Shown here: positions 47,401 to 59,549 of the stretch, piece by piece | Layout of the letters: every line of letters begins with the position of its first letter | Numbering within the stretch: the stretch's first letter is position 1 | Program-made: the position numbers and the translations under genes | Notes under the pieces: generated by a model | What the model saw: the letters and a program-made list of their open reading frames with translations, nothing else | The model's database searches: none | What the model was told of the DNA's origin: nothing | Source: Patagioenas fasciata | Lineage: Eukaryota > Chordata > Aves > Columbiformes > Columbidae | NCBI RefSeq assembly: GCF_037038585.1 | Contig: NC_092521.1 | Span: 54,982,398-55,046,397, forward strand | Direction of reading: 5' to 3' | Length of the DNA: 64,000 nt

Positions 47401-50400
47401 ACTATCATCTCCAAAGCATTAATTTAATAAAGTTTGCATATGGAGATTTCTTCTACCTTTAGCTGAGTAATTCTAGTTTTGGAGGGAGGGTTGCAAGCCA
47501 TCCTTTCCACCAGAACCTGAAGGTAAATGCCATTTTTCTCTTATAGAAATTGACAAGAAGAAAGTACAGTGAAGTCTTAACATGAACATACTGAGGTGCT
47601 CATGTCTTCATCGCCGCATTTACAAAAACCTGCCAAGTCCCGGCAATAGAATTCATTATAAAAAGACGCAAGGTGTTCTGCTAGTAGTAGGACTCACATA
47701 AGTACAAATGAAACACAGCTGAGTTTTTGCAGAATATTCTACCATCTGACTGAAATAAAAATATCATACAGTCCCTGAGATCATCAGCTGCAGACTTATG
47801 TAACAGTAGAAACTGTTTTTCAGGAAAAAAATTAATTGCAGCCTATTATTAGCCATGAAAACGTCCTTCAGTGTTATGAGTCATGGTTCTTGTCATCAAG
47901 CTAAATGCTGTGAAATGTACTTCCTAAAAGCAATACCCTCAACTTTACTCAGTGCGGTGGTTGTGTTAGCATAGTTAAATGCTGTCTCTCCAAGGTTTTA
48001 TTATTAAATAAAATAGGCACATATGAAAGGACTTGAATGGTATCACACGTATTTGGACTTCTGTAGTGGAGGGCTGCTGCTGCCATAGCAACAAAATCTG
48101 TGGATTGTTTGAATTTGAAACCACTGCAGTTAAACTCCCTGTTGTGACAGGAAACAGCTGTATTGTTAGCCTGCAGTCACCGTAATTTTTGCAAGTATAA
48201 TCGTTTGCAGTATGGCCCATATTCATGTCATTAGGGACTGTATTTCCCTAGGATTTTACATGCAGACTGGTGCTTCTGTAGTCCTTCCTCCCACCTGACC
48301 ATGAATTTTGTCAACACCAGATTTGCAGAAGATAGAGTTCCATGTACTTACCTGTATTTGCATACATCAATTGCAATTGCATCACTCCCACCAAAGCTGG
48401 GAGTGAAGCTGGATATTTTAATATTATCTTGATGTTGCTATCATTTGATTGTAAGGTGTAATCAGTTGACCTATAAATAAACATACACATTTTTGCATCT
48501 TATGTTATATATTTATATGTACATATTGCACCCTCAATCACAAACTAGGGCAATAAAATAAGCCTTTTTCCAGTCACATACTTCTGATACTTTTCTTTCT
48601 GGGCTTAGAAGAGGTCTGGTTTAGGAGATTGCCCCTCTGTTTAGAAATTGTAATGCTTGCAAGCTTATCGATATTTCTGTGTTTTCAAGCATTAAACTAC
48701 TTTTCGCAATGTCATGCTTCAGATGCTGATTGTTTTTCACACCTCTTACAGCACTAATTACCTTCTTCAAACACTGATCTTTTTCATATGCTCAATCTCT
48801 ACAGCAATTGCAGTTACCAACTTCATGAACAAATACTATTACAACAATATGAAGAATATACATTTTCAATCCTTTTAATGTATTTGATACAGCTCCTGGG
48901 TTACATCTTTTCATTTCTCAACTCTTAAGACTTTCCCAAGTAATACCATATTTTCTCTTTTCATGCACATCCATTGCTACTCTAAACTTAGCTCTTCCTG
49001 CTTTCAGGCTGTCTGTTTATGTCACTCTGGTGGAGCAAAGGCTCTATCTAAATGCAGATTATATTTTCATCTATTTTCAGCTCTTTTTATAAACAGTAAT
49101 TGGGGTTGGGTATCTTCAAGTTGAAAGAGGATCAGATGTTCTACTTTCCAGCCCCTCCGTTATTTGCAATTGTCCACAGTCAGATATGGTGTATTACAAA
49201 AGAGCTACTACCTATTAAAATATTTCTGGTGGGAATCCATTAGTGAAAATTTGTGTTCCATTTGTGAAATTAGTAATGTAGCCAACACAACTATCTACCA
49301 AGTGTTGAACCAACATTCCCCCCCCTCCCTGCCTCGTAACTGGCTCACAACTCATAGCAGAGCTACCAACCACTGACACCCCAGGGAAATAAAATGGGAG
49401 TATTTTTGGATATAGTGTCTCTGCTGCAAAGCAGAAACTTACCTGTGAAGGGAAATGATCCATATAGCTATAGCAATATAGTTACACTGCTACTACTGAG
49501 GCAGTGCAACAATTTCTGTAGGCAGTTTTTCTCAGGATTTGGAATGTCTCTTTTCAGTTTAACATACGTCTCTTCAAAAGCATTTTAAGCCAAAATGAAA
49601 ACACACTAAAAATCACACAGGGGTTCACCAGGGGACTAAAATTAACACACTCTCAGTGATATAATTAAGCCAATAGAGATTATAAACTTTTGCAGAGAAA
49701 ACCATCTTTAAATAGGCTCTTCAGCTCTGCATTAGGGGTTCTTTCTCCCTCATTAATAAAAAAGGCGTGTAAAACACAAACTCACTATCATGTAAGCTGT
49801 CATATCTTACGGTACCCCACAAGACGGGATGGCTGGACAGCGGGTGTTGCATCTCCATGTGTTATCACAACAATCCTGAACAGTGGTGTCTCAAAGGAAC
49901 TGTTACCCCCAAGCTCACCTTATTGAGGATTTTAATTCCAGTTCCGAGACCCTGTTGGTGTTCAGGGAGCACTGGGCATCCAGGCTGCTGCGTTTTTCCT
50001 GTCTGGCACCAAAGGTTGCTTGATCTCAGTGCAACAGTGTGGAAAATAGATTGTGAAGCTCAGCTCTCACTCAGGTTTTTTAAAATAAACACCTTCATAT
50101 CTTGTGACTGGAGGCTAGCACAAGCTGTTCTATTGCTCTCAATAAATTTTCCATTGCCTCTAAAGATTAACCAGCTTGGGAGCTTTTAATATATCATCAT
50201 TATTACATTTGCCTTTGGTAAATTTACCTAAAATGTCTTTCCAGAGGAATAAATTGCAGCATAGCAAGGGAGATGAGAAATTGCTACTCATAAGCTACTG
50301 CCTTCTGAAGGTGAGCTTATAAAAATGTGTGCTGATTTAGGCAGTACTCTTCATTGCCATTTTGGGGATGAAGATTTGGCATATTAAGATTTCTTACATA

Positions 50401-53400
50401 TCCAGGAATGTCTTCACACACATAAAAACACAAGGAAATGCTGAGCTCTGGAAATAGATCACTTTGCTTGGAGATTTTTAGGAAGCTCTAAGGGCTGTGA
50501 AGGTAGAAAAAGATATTAAAATACTTCCATTTGTCTTAAGAAAAGTCATTTTTCAGTGGGATACACAGCCAGTACTTCATGAGAGGCATATTCCAAGGAT
50601 ATTCAGGACACAGCACTGAAGAAATTGGTCGAGTGCCAGTTCTTGGTTGACAAACTCAAGGTATTTTGGAAAAATCAGGTATCAAAGATCTATGTAGAGA
50701 TGACTGTTTGGTCCCTGTTGATGACTGTTCTTCCTTGGAAGAACATGACAATGGATGGTGATAATAGGGAAACAGAGTTTCATGAGCCTGGCCAGTAAAA
50801 GTAGTGCTGGAGGTCAGTACCCAACCTCCGACATCATGCATCTATTTGCTTACCTAGAGAATAGAAGAAGGAAAAGCAGGTTGAGAAGACCTAATGACGA
50901 GGTCCTCACTCACCCAGGTTTTATAGCTTTTTGACAACACTTTAGCTTTCAAAACATAAAAAACATGTAGAAAATTCAATTCATAAATTATTAAGTGGTC
51001 TGAAGCCTTATGGATGCATTCAGATGTTATGGGAGGTATTAACATATGACAATGGTAAAGAAAATGTGTAGGAGTTCTGGTGATAAGGGACTTAAAAATT
51101 ATGGCAATATGATCCTATTATTCAGTTTGTTTCAAAATGTTATTATGTGGAGCTGCATACACCTAGAATTTTGCATGCAAATTGATGCCTCTTAATTCTT
51201 CCTTCCATATGAAGCAAAGCATTAACTCGGCCTTATTTTCAATAAGTGGAGCTCCATATGCGTATGTCTGTGCTTACATGTGCAAATCCCAAAGCTGTGC
51301 TTGCAGCTGAATGTTTTGATATCTGTTATTTGCATGAAAAATGGTGTCACTAAAGGTGAAGACATAAGTATGATTTGTCTCAAATTATAGCCCTCCTTTT
51401 CCTGGAAAGACTTGAGTGTATGGATTAATATAAATATGAATAATATATCTACTGATATGTTATCTCCTTTGGGACTCATTCAAGTGAGAGAAATTTGCTT
51501 TGTATTTGGGAAACTACTTATCATTTGGATGGCATGACACCCAAAGGTGTGGTAGCCCCAGACATTGTGGTGTCATTGTGCTCCCTGAATTACCAAAGGC
51601 ACGTTGGATTGTTTCAGGTAGTATTTGTTGCGCGAACCCTCCAGCTAAAGTGGAATTCTCCCATAAAATCTCAAATGGCCATTTTGTCAGCAAAGCAGCA
51701 TAAAGAATTACACATTTTTCTCAAAGAACTGCAAGTTATCTTCCTGATCACAAAGTGGTAAAAGGAAAAGAATATGCTTGGCAAATAGGCATATATTTGT
51801 AGCAAAGTACTTCCTGAAGCAGACAAATTTGTATACCAGCTTACACTTTGCTCAAAGTTCTTACTGAATATAAAATCTCTCGCCAGAGTTCTGCAGCATC
51901 AGAGTAATGTGCACAGATTTTTCCCTGAAGTGATGAAGTTTCGTCATAATAGTCAGTGATATTCTTAGCTCTTTCCTAGGGTACTGATTTCCCAGAGCTT
52001 CTTTTTTAGTCAATATTTCAACTGTTCTGGATGGTAGAAAAGGTTATTTTATTCCACTGGCTATAGGGCACACAAAAGGAGGTTAATTTCCCTAGCTAAA
52101 TTTAATCTGTATGAATAGCCCTTAATTTCACAGTAGTTTTTTGTAACATTTTTTCATGTAAGGAACCATTGAAAATAATGCAAATTACTCTGACAATGAA
52201 GAGAGCAACAGAATTAGGTAAAGAGTATCTGATGCCTGTTCCATTTTATCTTGAATATTGGCACCAGAGAATAATTTCATAAACAAGGATTTTCCAGGAT
52301 GTGTTTCAGATTTGCAAAGGACAACATTACCTCCCTAGCCTCCATTCTCCTTCTGTCTCATGTTCTGTAGCTTGGAAATAACTCTGTGTTGCCTACTGCA
52401 GGTATGTGTTCTCACCTTTTACCTGTCTTTACCTGCTAAATGCAGAGGAACCTACAGTCTTAACCAGCTGAAAGGAGGTCCTTCTCAGAGCACCTCAGAG
52501 CAGGAGAGAGAATCATCAGCTATTGATCGGGTGGTAAAACAACATCTCCTTTCCGACATTCAAAATGCTTTGGGAGTTCGGCAGTTGCATGCTTCCTTCA
52601 GAAGGCTAGCATTGTTCACAAGGTTGTCTTTTGGCAAGTGTCATGCTTCAGTGATACATTTTTGAGAGAGAAAGGACCTAATCCTCACAGCTCAAAAGCA
52701 TGATTCTTTTGACGGCACAGTCAAGAAAAAAAGGCCATACAGTGCTTTCTTCCTAATGTTTGACTTAGGTTCTTTCTAGTATCAAGTTAGTAGCTATCTA
52801 ATGGAAAGGTGAATATATTTAAAAGTGGCATAATACACAACAGAATTACCTACTCCACCACTTTTTATTTAGTAAGAATATACAAACAATATCTTTTACG
52901 AATGTCTGGAGACTTCATGCTACCATGGTTAAAGTGGCAACACTTTATTACCATTAGTTTAAATGGTTGTATCCAACACCATGATTGAACCCCGAAGTAG
53001 AAATCACTGAAGAAAATAATTGATGAATGCACACATATATTCTGCATAGTACCAGTTACCAGACACTCTATTTAATATGTTTCAGATTAAAATAAGTAGT
53101 CCTCAGTTGTTTAACTAGAACATTTACAAGTTCATAGAAGCTGGATTTTCTTCCTATAGTGCATATATAGTACATACATAACAGAATACCATTAAACATA
53201 GCATGATATACATTTAGGATGAGGGATGTAATTCACACACTTACTGTGAATAAAGTAGCCTTCTCAAATTCATGTTGATGACATGTTTGACTAGGACTTC
53301 ATGCTGCCATTCATTTCCTAAAATTTTGCGTGTATGCTTATATTAAAAAAACATGGTGGTGTGTGCCACCTGATTGCCAAGCTCATGAAAAACGCAACTA

Positions 53401-53574
53401 TCTAAGTATATCTCCAAATATCACTGAAATCAACCTTATCAACTCAATATGTTTTGATTCTATAGGTATTTATGTAGGGCTGGTTCTTTCTCTACAGCCC
53501 TGAAGTGTAAAGACTCGCCCTTACTTAGAAAACAGCAGCAGCTGAAGTTTTTACTCCACAGCTAAATAAAACCA
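44428..53574. other. unique non-coding DNA, no gene seen
   Basis: Long AT-rich stretch without recognised transposons or coding signal. The largest frame (49857-50189, plus, 110 codons) has no domain. A sharp TATA-like GTATAAAAAC occurs near 45791, without other promoter signals. A T-run lies near 46406-46418. Confidence 0.45.
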
Positions 53575-53861
53575 GCGCTCAGTCCTCATCTTCAGTACAC
53601 AGCGCTACAGCTCGGGTTAAACTGAAACCGAAGACGGGTTTCAACCAAAGCACCAGCTCAGACCTCCTCTGATCTGTTCAAAGCCGGCATCTCGTCCAGG
53701 TGACCACAGCCCTGCGCAATGGACATAAAGCTCCACAGGGTGGCACTCAATAACCAGCCTGTGCCGCGGTGTGTCCCTGTCCCCTGTACCGGCCGTGGAA
53801 CTAGCTCTGTTATTGCGGAAGGTAACAAGATGCTGCCGCAGACCTATGCGTATTCCTCGGA
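53575..53861. promoter_or_regulatory. CpG-dense block, candidate promoter/first exon
   Basis: By hand count about 16 CpG dinucleotides in under 290 bp, including GCCGCGG and ACCGGCCGT, in a neighbourhood where CpG is rare. An AAATAAAA TATA-like stretch lies just upstream (about 53564) and a GAAG|GTAACA donor-like site at 53821, so it could be the promoter and first exon of a plus-strand non-coding transcript. GAAACCGAAG (about 53625) resembles an interferon-response half-element. Function is inference; it could also be an unrecognised GC-rich repeat remnant. Confidence 0.3.
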
Positions 53862-53881
53862 ATATGCTGAATTTTAGATGG

Positions 53882-53952
53882 GTTTTTTTCTTTGTTGGTT
53901 TGGATTTTTTTTTTTTTTAATTTGGGTTGGTTTGGCTTGTTGTTTTTTTTTT
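53882..53952. repeat. T-rich low-complexity block
   Basis: Runs of T broken by GG or C. It creates a Phe/Trp-rich frame that is an artefact. Confidence 0.85.
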
Positions 53953-56900
53953 AAGTTGGCCTTTAAAATTCACAAGTTCAGCACTGGGCTTCTGTTGTCG
54001 CAATGCAAAAGAATCACAGGATGGAGACAGAAGCTGCGGCAAAACAAGCTATTGTCTCCTACAGAAATTAGTACTTTGCTCAGAGTATCCGTCCTTCAGA
54101 TCAAAGCCTGCTCTTTACTTCATCCGTCTGTTTCATTATAATAAGTCAGACTAAAAGAATCAGGCAAACCTTCTCAAAAATGCTCTCGTGTAGTTGCTGA
54201 TTAAACCTTACTTTAAATACAGCGTTCACCAGAAATGGCTACAGGAGGTCACAATGAAGATCCAGCCATTCCAGAAATGGCCAATAGTAGAACACAGGTC
54301 ACAACTCAATAGGCCAGACAAATACTGATGCAAACTCTTCCAGTTCCTAACAGCCTCAAACACTTGCCAGCCAAGGTGATACGTCTGCATAATAGCCTTT
54401 GTGGTTTGTTTGCTTGTTTAAAGGATTTGTCTTATTTCCGTTTTATCAACATGCAAACGGTTTGATCACTCTGCATGGCAGCAAGTTCCACATTCACGTA
54501 CACATTGTTTGAAAAGGGATTTTGTAAGTATGAGAGTTTGTAAGTATGATGCTGCAGTATTACACACAAGGGAAAAAGTTTTACACATTTTAATCAGATC
54601 AGAGGGCTGCCTAATCAAAAAGGTTTATGTATGCTATTTGCACCACATATGATAAAAGGACCTAAAATTATTTTTCATATCTTCTCTGAAGTCAGGTGAA
54701 TACAATAGCTATAAGGCTCAGCTATATATGTTAAGACCTTTAGAATTAAATTAGCATAATATTTATCCAGGCATAAAAATGCTATGACGATAAAGCTCAT
54801 TACCTCAGGCCTTTTCAGATTGAAGCAGGAGTGTTATATTCACAATGGCATGGGAAGTACAGTGATATACAACACCAAGGTGAGATCCTGTGCTGAGTTT
54901 CAATCATCTACAATCATCTAAAGACCTTGTAGATCTTTAGATGTTAAGATAGTTTTAGACCTACCCAGTTCTGAGGGTATCTCTGACTGAGGAGCTCTAC
55001 ATGTAACTAATGCTGTTTAAACCTCTGGAGCACTCAGAAGGTCACAACACTGACTTGTATCATTTCTCTCTGCTGAAACTTTTTTCTCTGACATGATATT
55101 CATGCCGTATATTTAAAAACAGCAGACGGTTCAGTCTCTTTAAACCAACTGTAGATGAAATCTATCAAAAAGGTCTGTGATTCCTCCTTTCAACAGTTTT
55201 GAAGCTAGATGCAGACCTAGAGTTTAGAAGCATTCCCTAATTGTTAACAAATCTGTAGACAAAACTAACTGGACCAAATTCCTTCTAGCCCAACCTATGT
55301 GAAGCCTGTTGGATTACGTCAACACGAAAAATTTTGACCTGTCTTGTTTGTGAAATGTTGCGCAAATACAACAAATAACTTGAGTAAATAGTTCCAGAAA
55401 GAGTGCAGCATCATCATACAAAATATGTTCTCAGAGACATAAGGGCAGATAGTGAGCTGAAGACTTGCATCATGGAAAAATGCTAAATAAGGATTCAAAT
55501 CTGCTGTAACACATTTAGCCTTGTTGCTCTTGTTTTTTCTCTAGCTTATTTAGGACTGGAGCAAAATCTACTTACCAATCAGACAGGACCAAATTCACTT
55601 CTGGTGTAATTTAGCTGGATTTAAGATCAAGACAGACTCAGTGTTTAAGTTGCTTGAGGATTACTGACAGTGGGAACGGGTGAAGTGCAGGACACAATTC
55701 TAAATATGTACAGTGAATATCCAAAACCAATGGGAATGTTGAATGTCCAGTGCATAGATTAAAAGCACTCTGGTATCTACCTGCACAAGAAACCTTGTCC
55801 ACTGGATTCACAGATATCCTGTTCCTGTCCTCAACTTCTGTGTGGTATTTATTCGTCCCAGGAGGAGTTTCTTTTCAGGCCCTGCAAAACCTGGTGAACT
55901 GGTGTGGGAATTTCACCAGCTGTTATGGCTAGGACCTGAGGACCACCATGAAGGGAGAGTTTTGAGAGGATGAGCCAGTCAACACTTCATGCAGGCATTC
56001 TATTTATGCTCAGCTTTTAGGCAATCCATCTGTTTACAACCAAAAATCAAGCATTAATTAAACATACAGACCTAAACATGAAGCCTTATATCTACAGTGC
56101 TGTGAGATGGATACTGCATTGTGATTTCTGATGGCTACATCATTTGATGATTCTCAGCCTCCAAGGTTATGGTGACTGAGTTTGAGAGCTCTCTGGCAGG
56201 GGAAGCCAGAACCAAAGGGGGTATATTCCCCCTTCGCCAAGCTCCACTGTGTATCAGTTGTGTTTACCTACAGCTTTCCCACGGATCAAGACCAGTCTGA
56301 TCCAAAGGTTTACTTCCTCTTTTCCTAGGTCAGAACCAGTCCATTCTGGCTTGTCAGACAGGTTTTACACCCTTCTGTGTGCAGGTTAAGTCCACCCTCT
56401 TCAGGAGGGTGCTCTGTGTTTGCAGACTGCATGCCAGCCATCTGATTCCTTCAAGTTTTTGCACATTGGGTATCGTTATCTTAGCTCTACTATTTGTGTG
56501 CAACTATGCCAAGAAAACAGATATTACACAATATTTCACTTCCTACCCTACATCAAACAGTCTCATGGTATGTCTGGATGCAAGAGAAGCAGGATACCTC
56601 ATGTTTCTGCTTTAACTCAAGCAGACTTGTAGTATATTTGGGTATAATGCAAACAAAATGTATTTCTCAAATAGGTCTTCTCTGCAAAACTACTCCTGCT
56701 GACTCTTATTTCCTGCCATTCTGGAGCCAAACTAGCTGATCCTGCAACTGAGCACAGCACAATTTTCCTTCTTTTATCAAATCACCTTGTACTGAGCATG
56801 GAGTTAAGAGTACTGACTCACCTGAGAACAGCCCCCACTCCACCTCTACCTGAGCCACTAAAAGCTGCCTTCTCACCATCAGGTAGAAGTAAAAGATAAA

Positions 56901-58817
56901 TGTGTATTTACATGTGTTTTGTTTTGATTTGTTTTCTTTTTTTAAAAGGAATGGGTGATTCATGTGCTTCAATGTTAAGATTACGATTGTACGCTTCTCT
57001 GATTTACAACTCGGTAGCAGTAATGATTAGTTGTTTAATAAGGGCTGGATATAAATACTAGATAGAATTTATAACGTCTTGTTCTTCAACTGTGAACCAT
57101 GGCAGATGGTTTCAGTCTATGTGGATTAAGAACAAAGTAACATACTTTATATTTCCAGAATAAATAGGAATAACTTAACACCAATTACTGTTAGATAATG
57201 CAAAATAAGAAAGACAGCATTCTAAGAGCTGAACACCTACTGATTTGAGCAGATTCTGAGATTATAAATATCACATTTGTCAGTTTCGAATCATCCACAC
57301 CACAAATGAATGAGAAACTGTGAGAGAGAAGAATGAGTCTGCAGTAAGACTGGGATTTGGTTCTACTTTCCTTTACAGCACTCTTTCTTCCACCCAAGCC
57401 TTTACAGTAATTTCCAATATAGCTCTTCTTCTGCAAGGCCCCATGTTAGAACTAGTTTTGTTCCTGGAATGGTTCCTCTGAGTAAAGCCCCTCTTACGCC
57501 CTTGTCTCCAGGAGGTTAAATCAAAGCACTAAACAGGAGAGGACAGAAGTACTTATGGGACAGATGAGAAAGTGCAAGGAAACAACAGTATTCATTAGTG
57601 TGACTGGTATCAGTTCCAGGAGTCTTAATTGTTGTCATGAGTCTTTTAGATATCAGAACAAAGAATAACTTTAATGAGGAATTGAAAGGTTATTTTAGAT
57701 ATTCATACATAACGGAAATTTCTCCCCAGGACAGGAGGCAGCACAGGGAAAGCATGAAACAAGTGGGCAATGCAGACTGGCATCATAGTGTAACAGCAGA
57801 ATTGCCATAGAAGCATCACTCTGACAGTACCAGACCTGCACATGGGCCTGCCCAGGAGCTCCCATGTGTTTAGTTTTAGTGCACGGCTCAGCATCCTGCA
57901 GCCCAGATGGCTGGATTCATGCCAAACGTGAGGTGGCAATACCAAGCCAAGCAAGCTCTTGTCACTCTGTATGAGGGCAACATCCAGAACGGAGAGAGAG
58001 TTCTTCTGCCCAAAAGCACCTGCGGTAGAGACAAGCATTTCTGTTGATGAGTTAGTGCCAAGGTAGGTCTCTGTTTACCTTCAGGGAGTGACAGCAGTGT
58101 AGTGCAGATTAGACCATGGATTCTGTCAGGCAGGGTCTATGCTAATAGAGGATACCTGGTGTGTTTGCTGGTCCCATAGTTCCTGTTGTCACCCAGTTTC
58201 TGATACAAAAATAGCTGTTGTACAATAGAATCAAAATAATAATGGAGTTTGAATAGAAGAAATAAAGAATGTTACTAATGCAGCTTTATAAGGTGGAAGA
58301 GAGGCCATGAAAGTGAAACAAGCCATTGGAGACAAAAGGAAAGCCAGAACTTTATTTTGTGGCCAAATTTGGGGAAGCAGTGTTTGCAGCAACATTCTGA
58401 ATTAAAGCTATGAATTGGGAAAGACTGAAATCACTAGAAATTTACTCAGGAGAGAAAAGAATGTGACAGTTACTGAAATAAATCATAGATTTAGGTGTCA
58501 GCAAAGTACAAGGGCAGATGCTGCATTGAAGTGGGTTTTTTGATTAAACCCCAGATAGCAATTGTAAACTGTTTATTAAGTATGCTGAGAGATGAAAAGA
58601 GAAAGGATGAGGAAGCAATAAAAAGGAAAGGCAGGTGAGTTCAAGGGCACTATTCAGATTAAGAGGGGAGAGATTAAGTCATGCCTGGATCTGTGAAAAG
58701 CATAAACCAAAGAAGAGTGAGAAGACTGAAGATGGTTAAAGATGAGTGGGCATCAGATTAAGTCCCCAGGAACACGGTCAGAAGAGAAAAACAAAGGAGA
58801 AATTTGAAACCTCAGCA
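53953..58817. other. unique non-coding DNA, no gene seen
   Basis: Only short frames without recognisable domains. A perfect 10-bp hairpin lies at 54915-54943 beside a duplicated CAATCATCTA. No transposons recognised. Confidence 0.45.
54915..54943. repeat. perfect inverted repeat, 10-bp arms
   Basis: CATCTAAAGA and its complement TCTTTAGATG are separated by 9 bases. Preceded by two tandem CAATCATCTA units (54901-54920). No T-run follows; probably incidental. Confidence 0.6.
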
Positions 58818-59549
58818 TCTAGTGTGGCAGGAATGGCAAGTTGCAGATGGGCATGCTGGAAAGCAGTTCTGCAGAGAGGGATCTTGGGGTTCTGGTCAAC
58901 AGCAAGTTGAACATGAGTCAACAATGTGCCCTGGCAGCCAAGAGGGCCAACTGTGTCCTGGGGTGCACCAAGCACAGCATTGCCAGCCGGGTGAGGGACG
59001 TGATTGTCCTGCACTGCTCTGCACTGCTGCGGCCTCACCTGGAGCACTGTGTGCAGCTCTTGGCGCCACAGTATAAGAAGGATATAAACCTACTGGAGAG
59101 TGTCCAGAAGAAGGCTATGAAGTTGATGAAGGGTTTGGAGAGGAAGCCATATGAGGAGCGACTAAAGTCACTTGGCTGTTCAGCCTGGAGAAGAGGAGAC
59201 TGAGGGGAGACCTCATTGCAGTCTACAGCTTCCTCACAACGGGAGAAGGAAGGGCAGATGCTGAATTGTTGTCTTTAGCAAACAATGACAGAACCCAAGG
59301 GAATGTCAGGAAGATGTGCCAGGGGAGGTTCAGGTTGGACATTAGGAAAAGGTTCTTCGCTCAGAGGGTGGTAGAACACTGGAACAGGCTCCCCAGGGAG
59401 GTGTCACAGTCCCAAGCCTGACAGTGTTCAAGAAGAGACTGGACAATGCCCTCAGACACATGGTGTGAACTGTGGAGTTGTTGTGTGCAGGGAAAGGAGT
59501 TGGACTTGATGATCCTTGTGTGTCCCTTCCAACTCAGGACATTCTATGT
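58818..59549 (+). mobile_element. CR1 LINE 3' fragment
   Basis: Plus-strand CR1 beginning late in ORF2 (GVLVNSKLNMSQQCALAAKR), through LLRPHLEHCVQLLAPQYKKD and [10 protein letters not shown], into the 3' UTR (GAACAGGCTCCCCAGGGAGG; GGACTTGATGATCCTTGTG; CCTTCCAACTCAGGACATTC). The terminal repeat is reduced to ATTCTATGTATG. Its subfamily differs from the 36.7-kb copy, since the 3' end wording differs. Confidence 0.92.
58841..59203 (+). pseudogene. CR1 ORF2 C-terminal fragment, open frame
   Basis: A 120-codon open frame covering the end of CR1 ORF2: DLGVLVNSKLNMSQQCALAA, KRANCVLGCTKHSI, LLRPHLEHCVQLLAP, YKKDINLLESVQKKAMKLM and [16 protein letters not shown], then a frame break in the last residues. 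It lacks the reverse transcriptase. Relatively intact, so comparatively young. Antisense and alternative-phase frames here are shadows. Confidence 0.82.

Noticed and set aside
58778-59047. Minus-strand frame over the 58.8-kb CR1
   Set aside because: Antisense shadow of CR1 ORF2.
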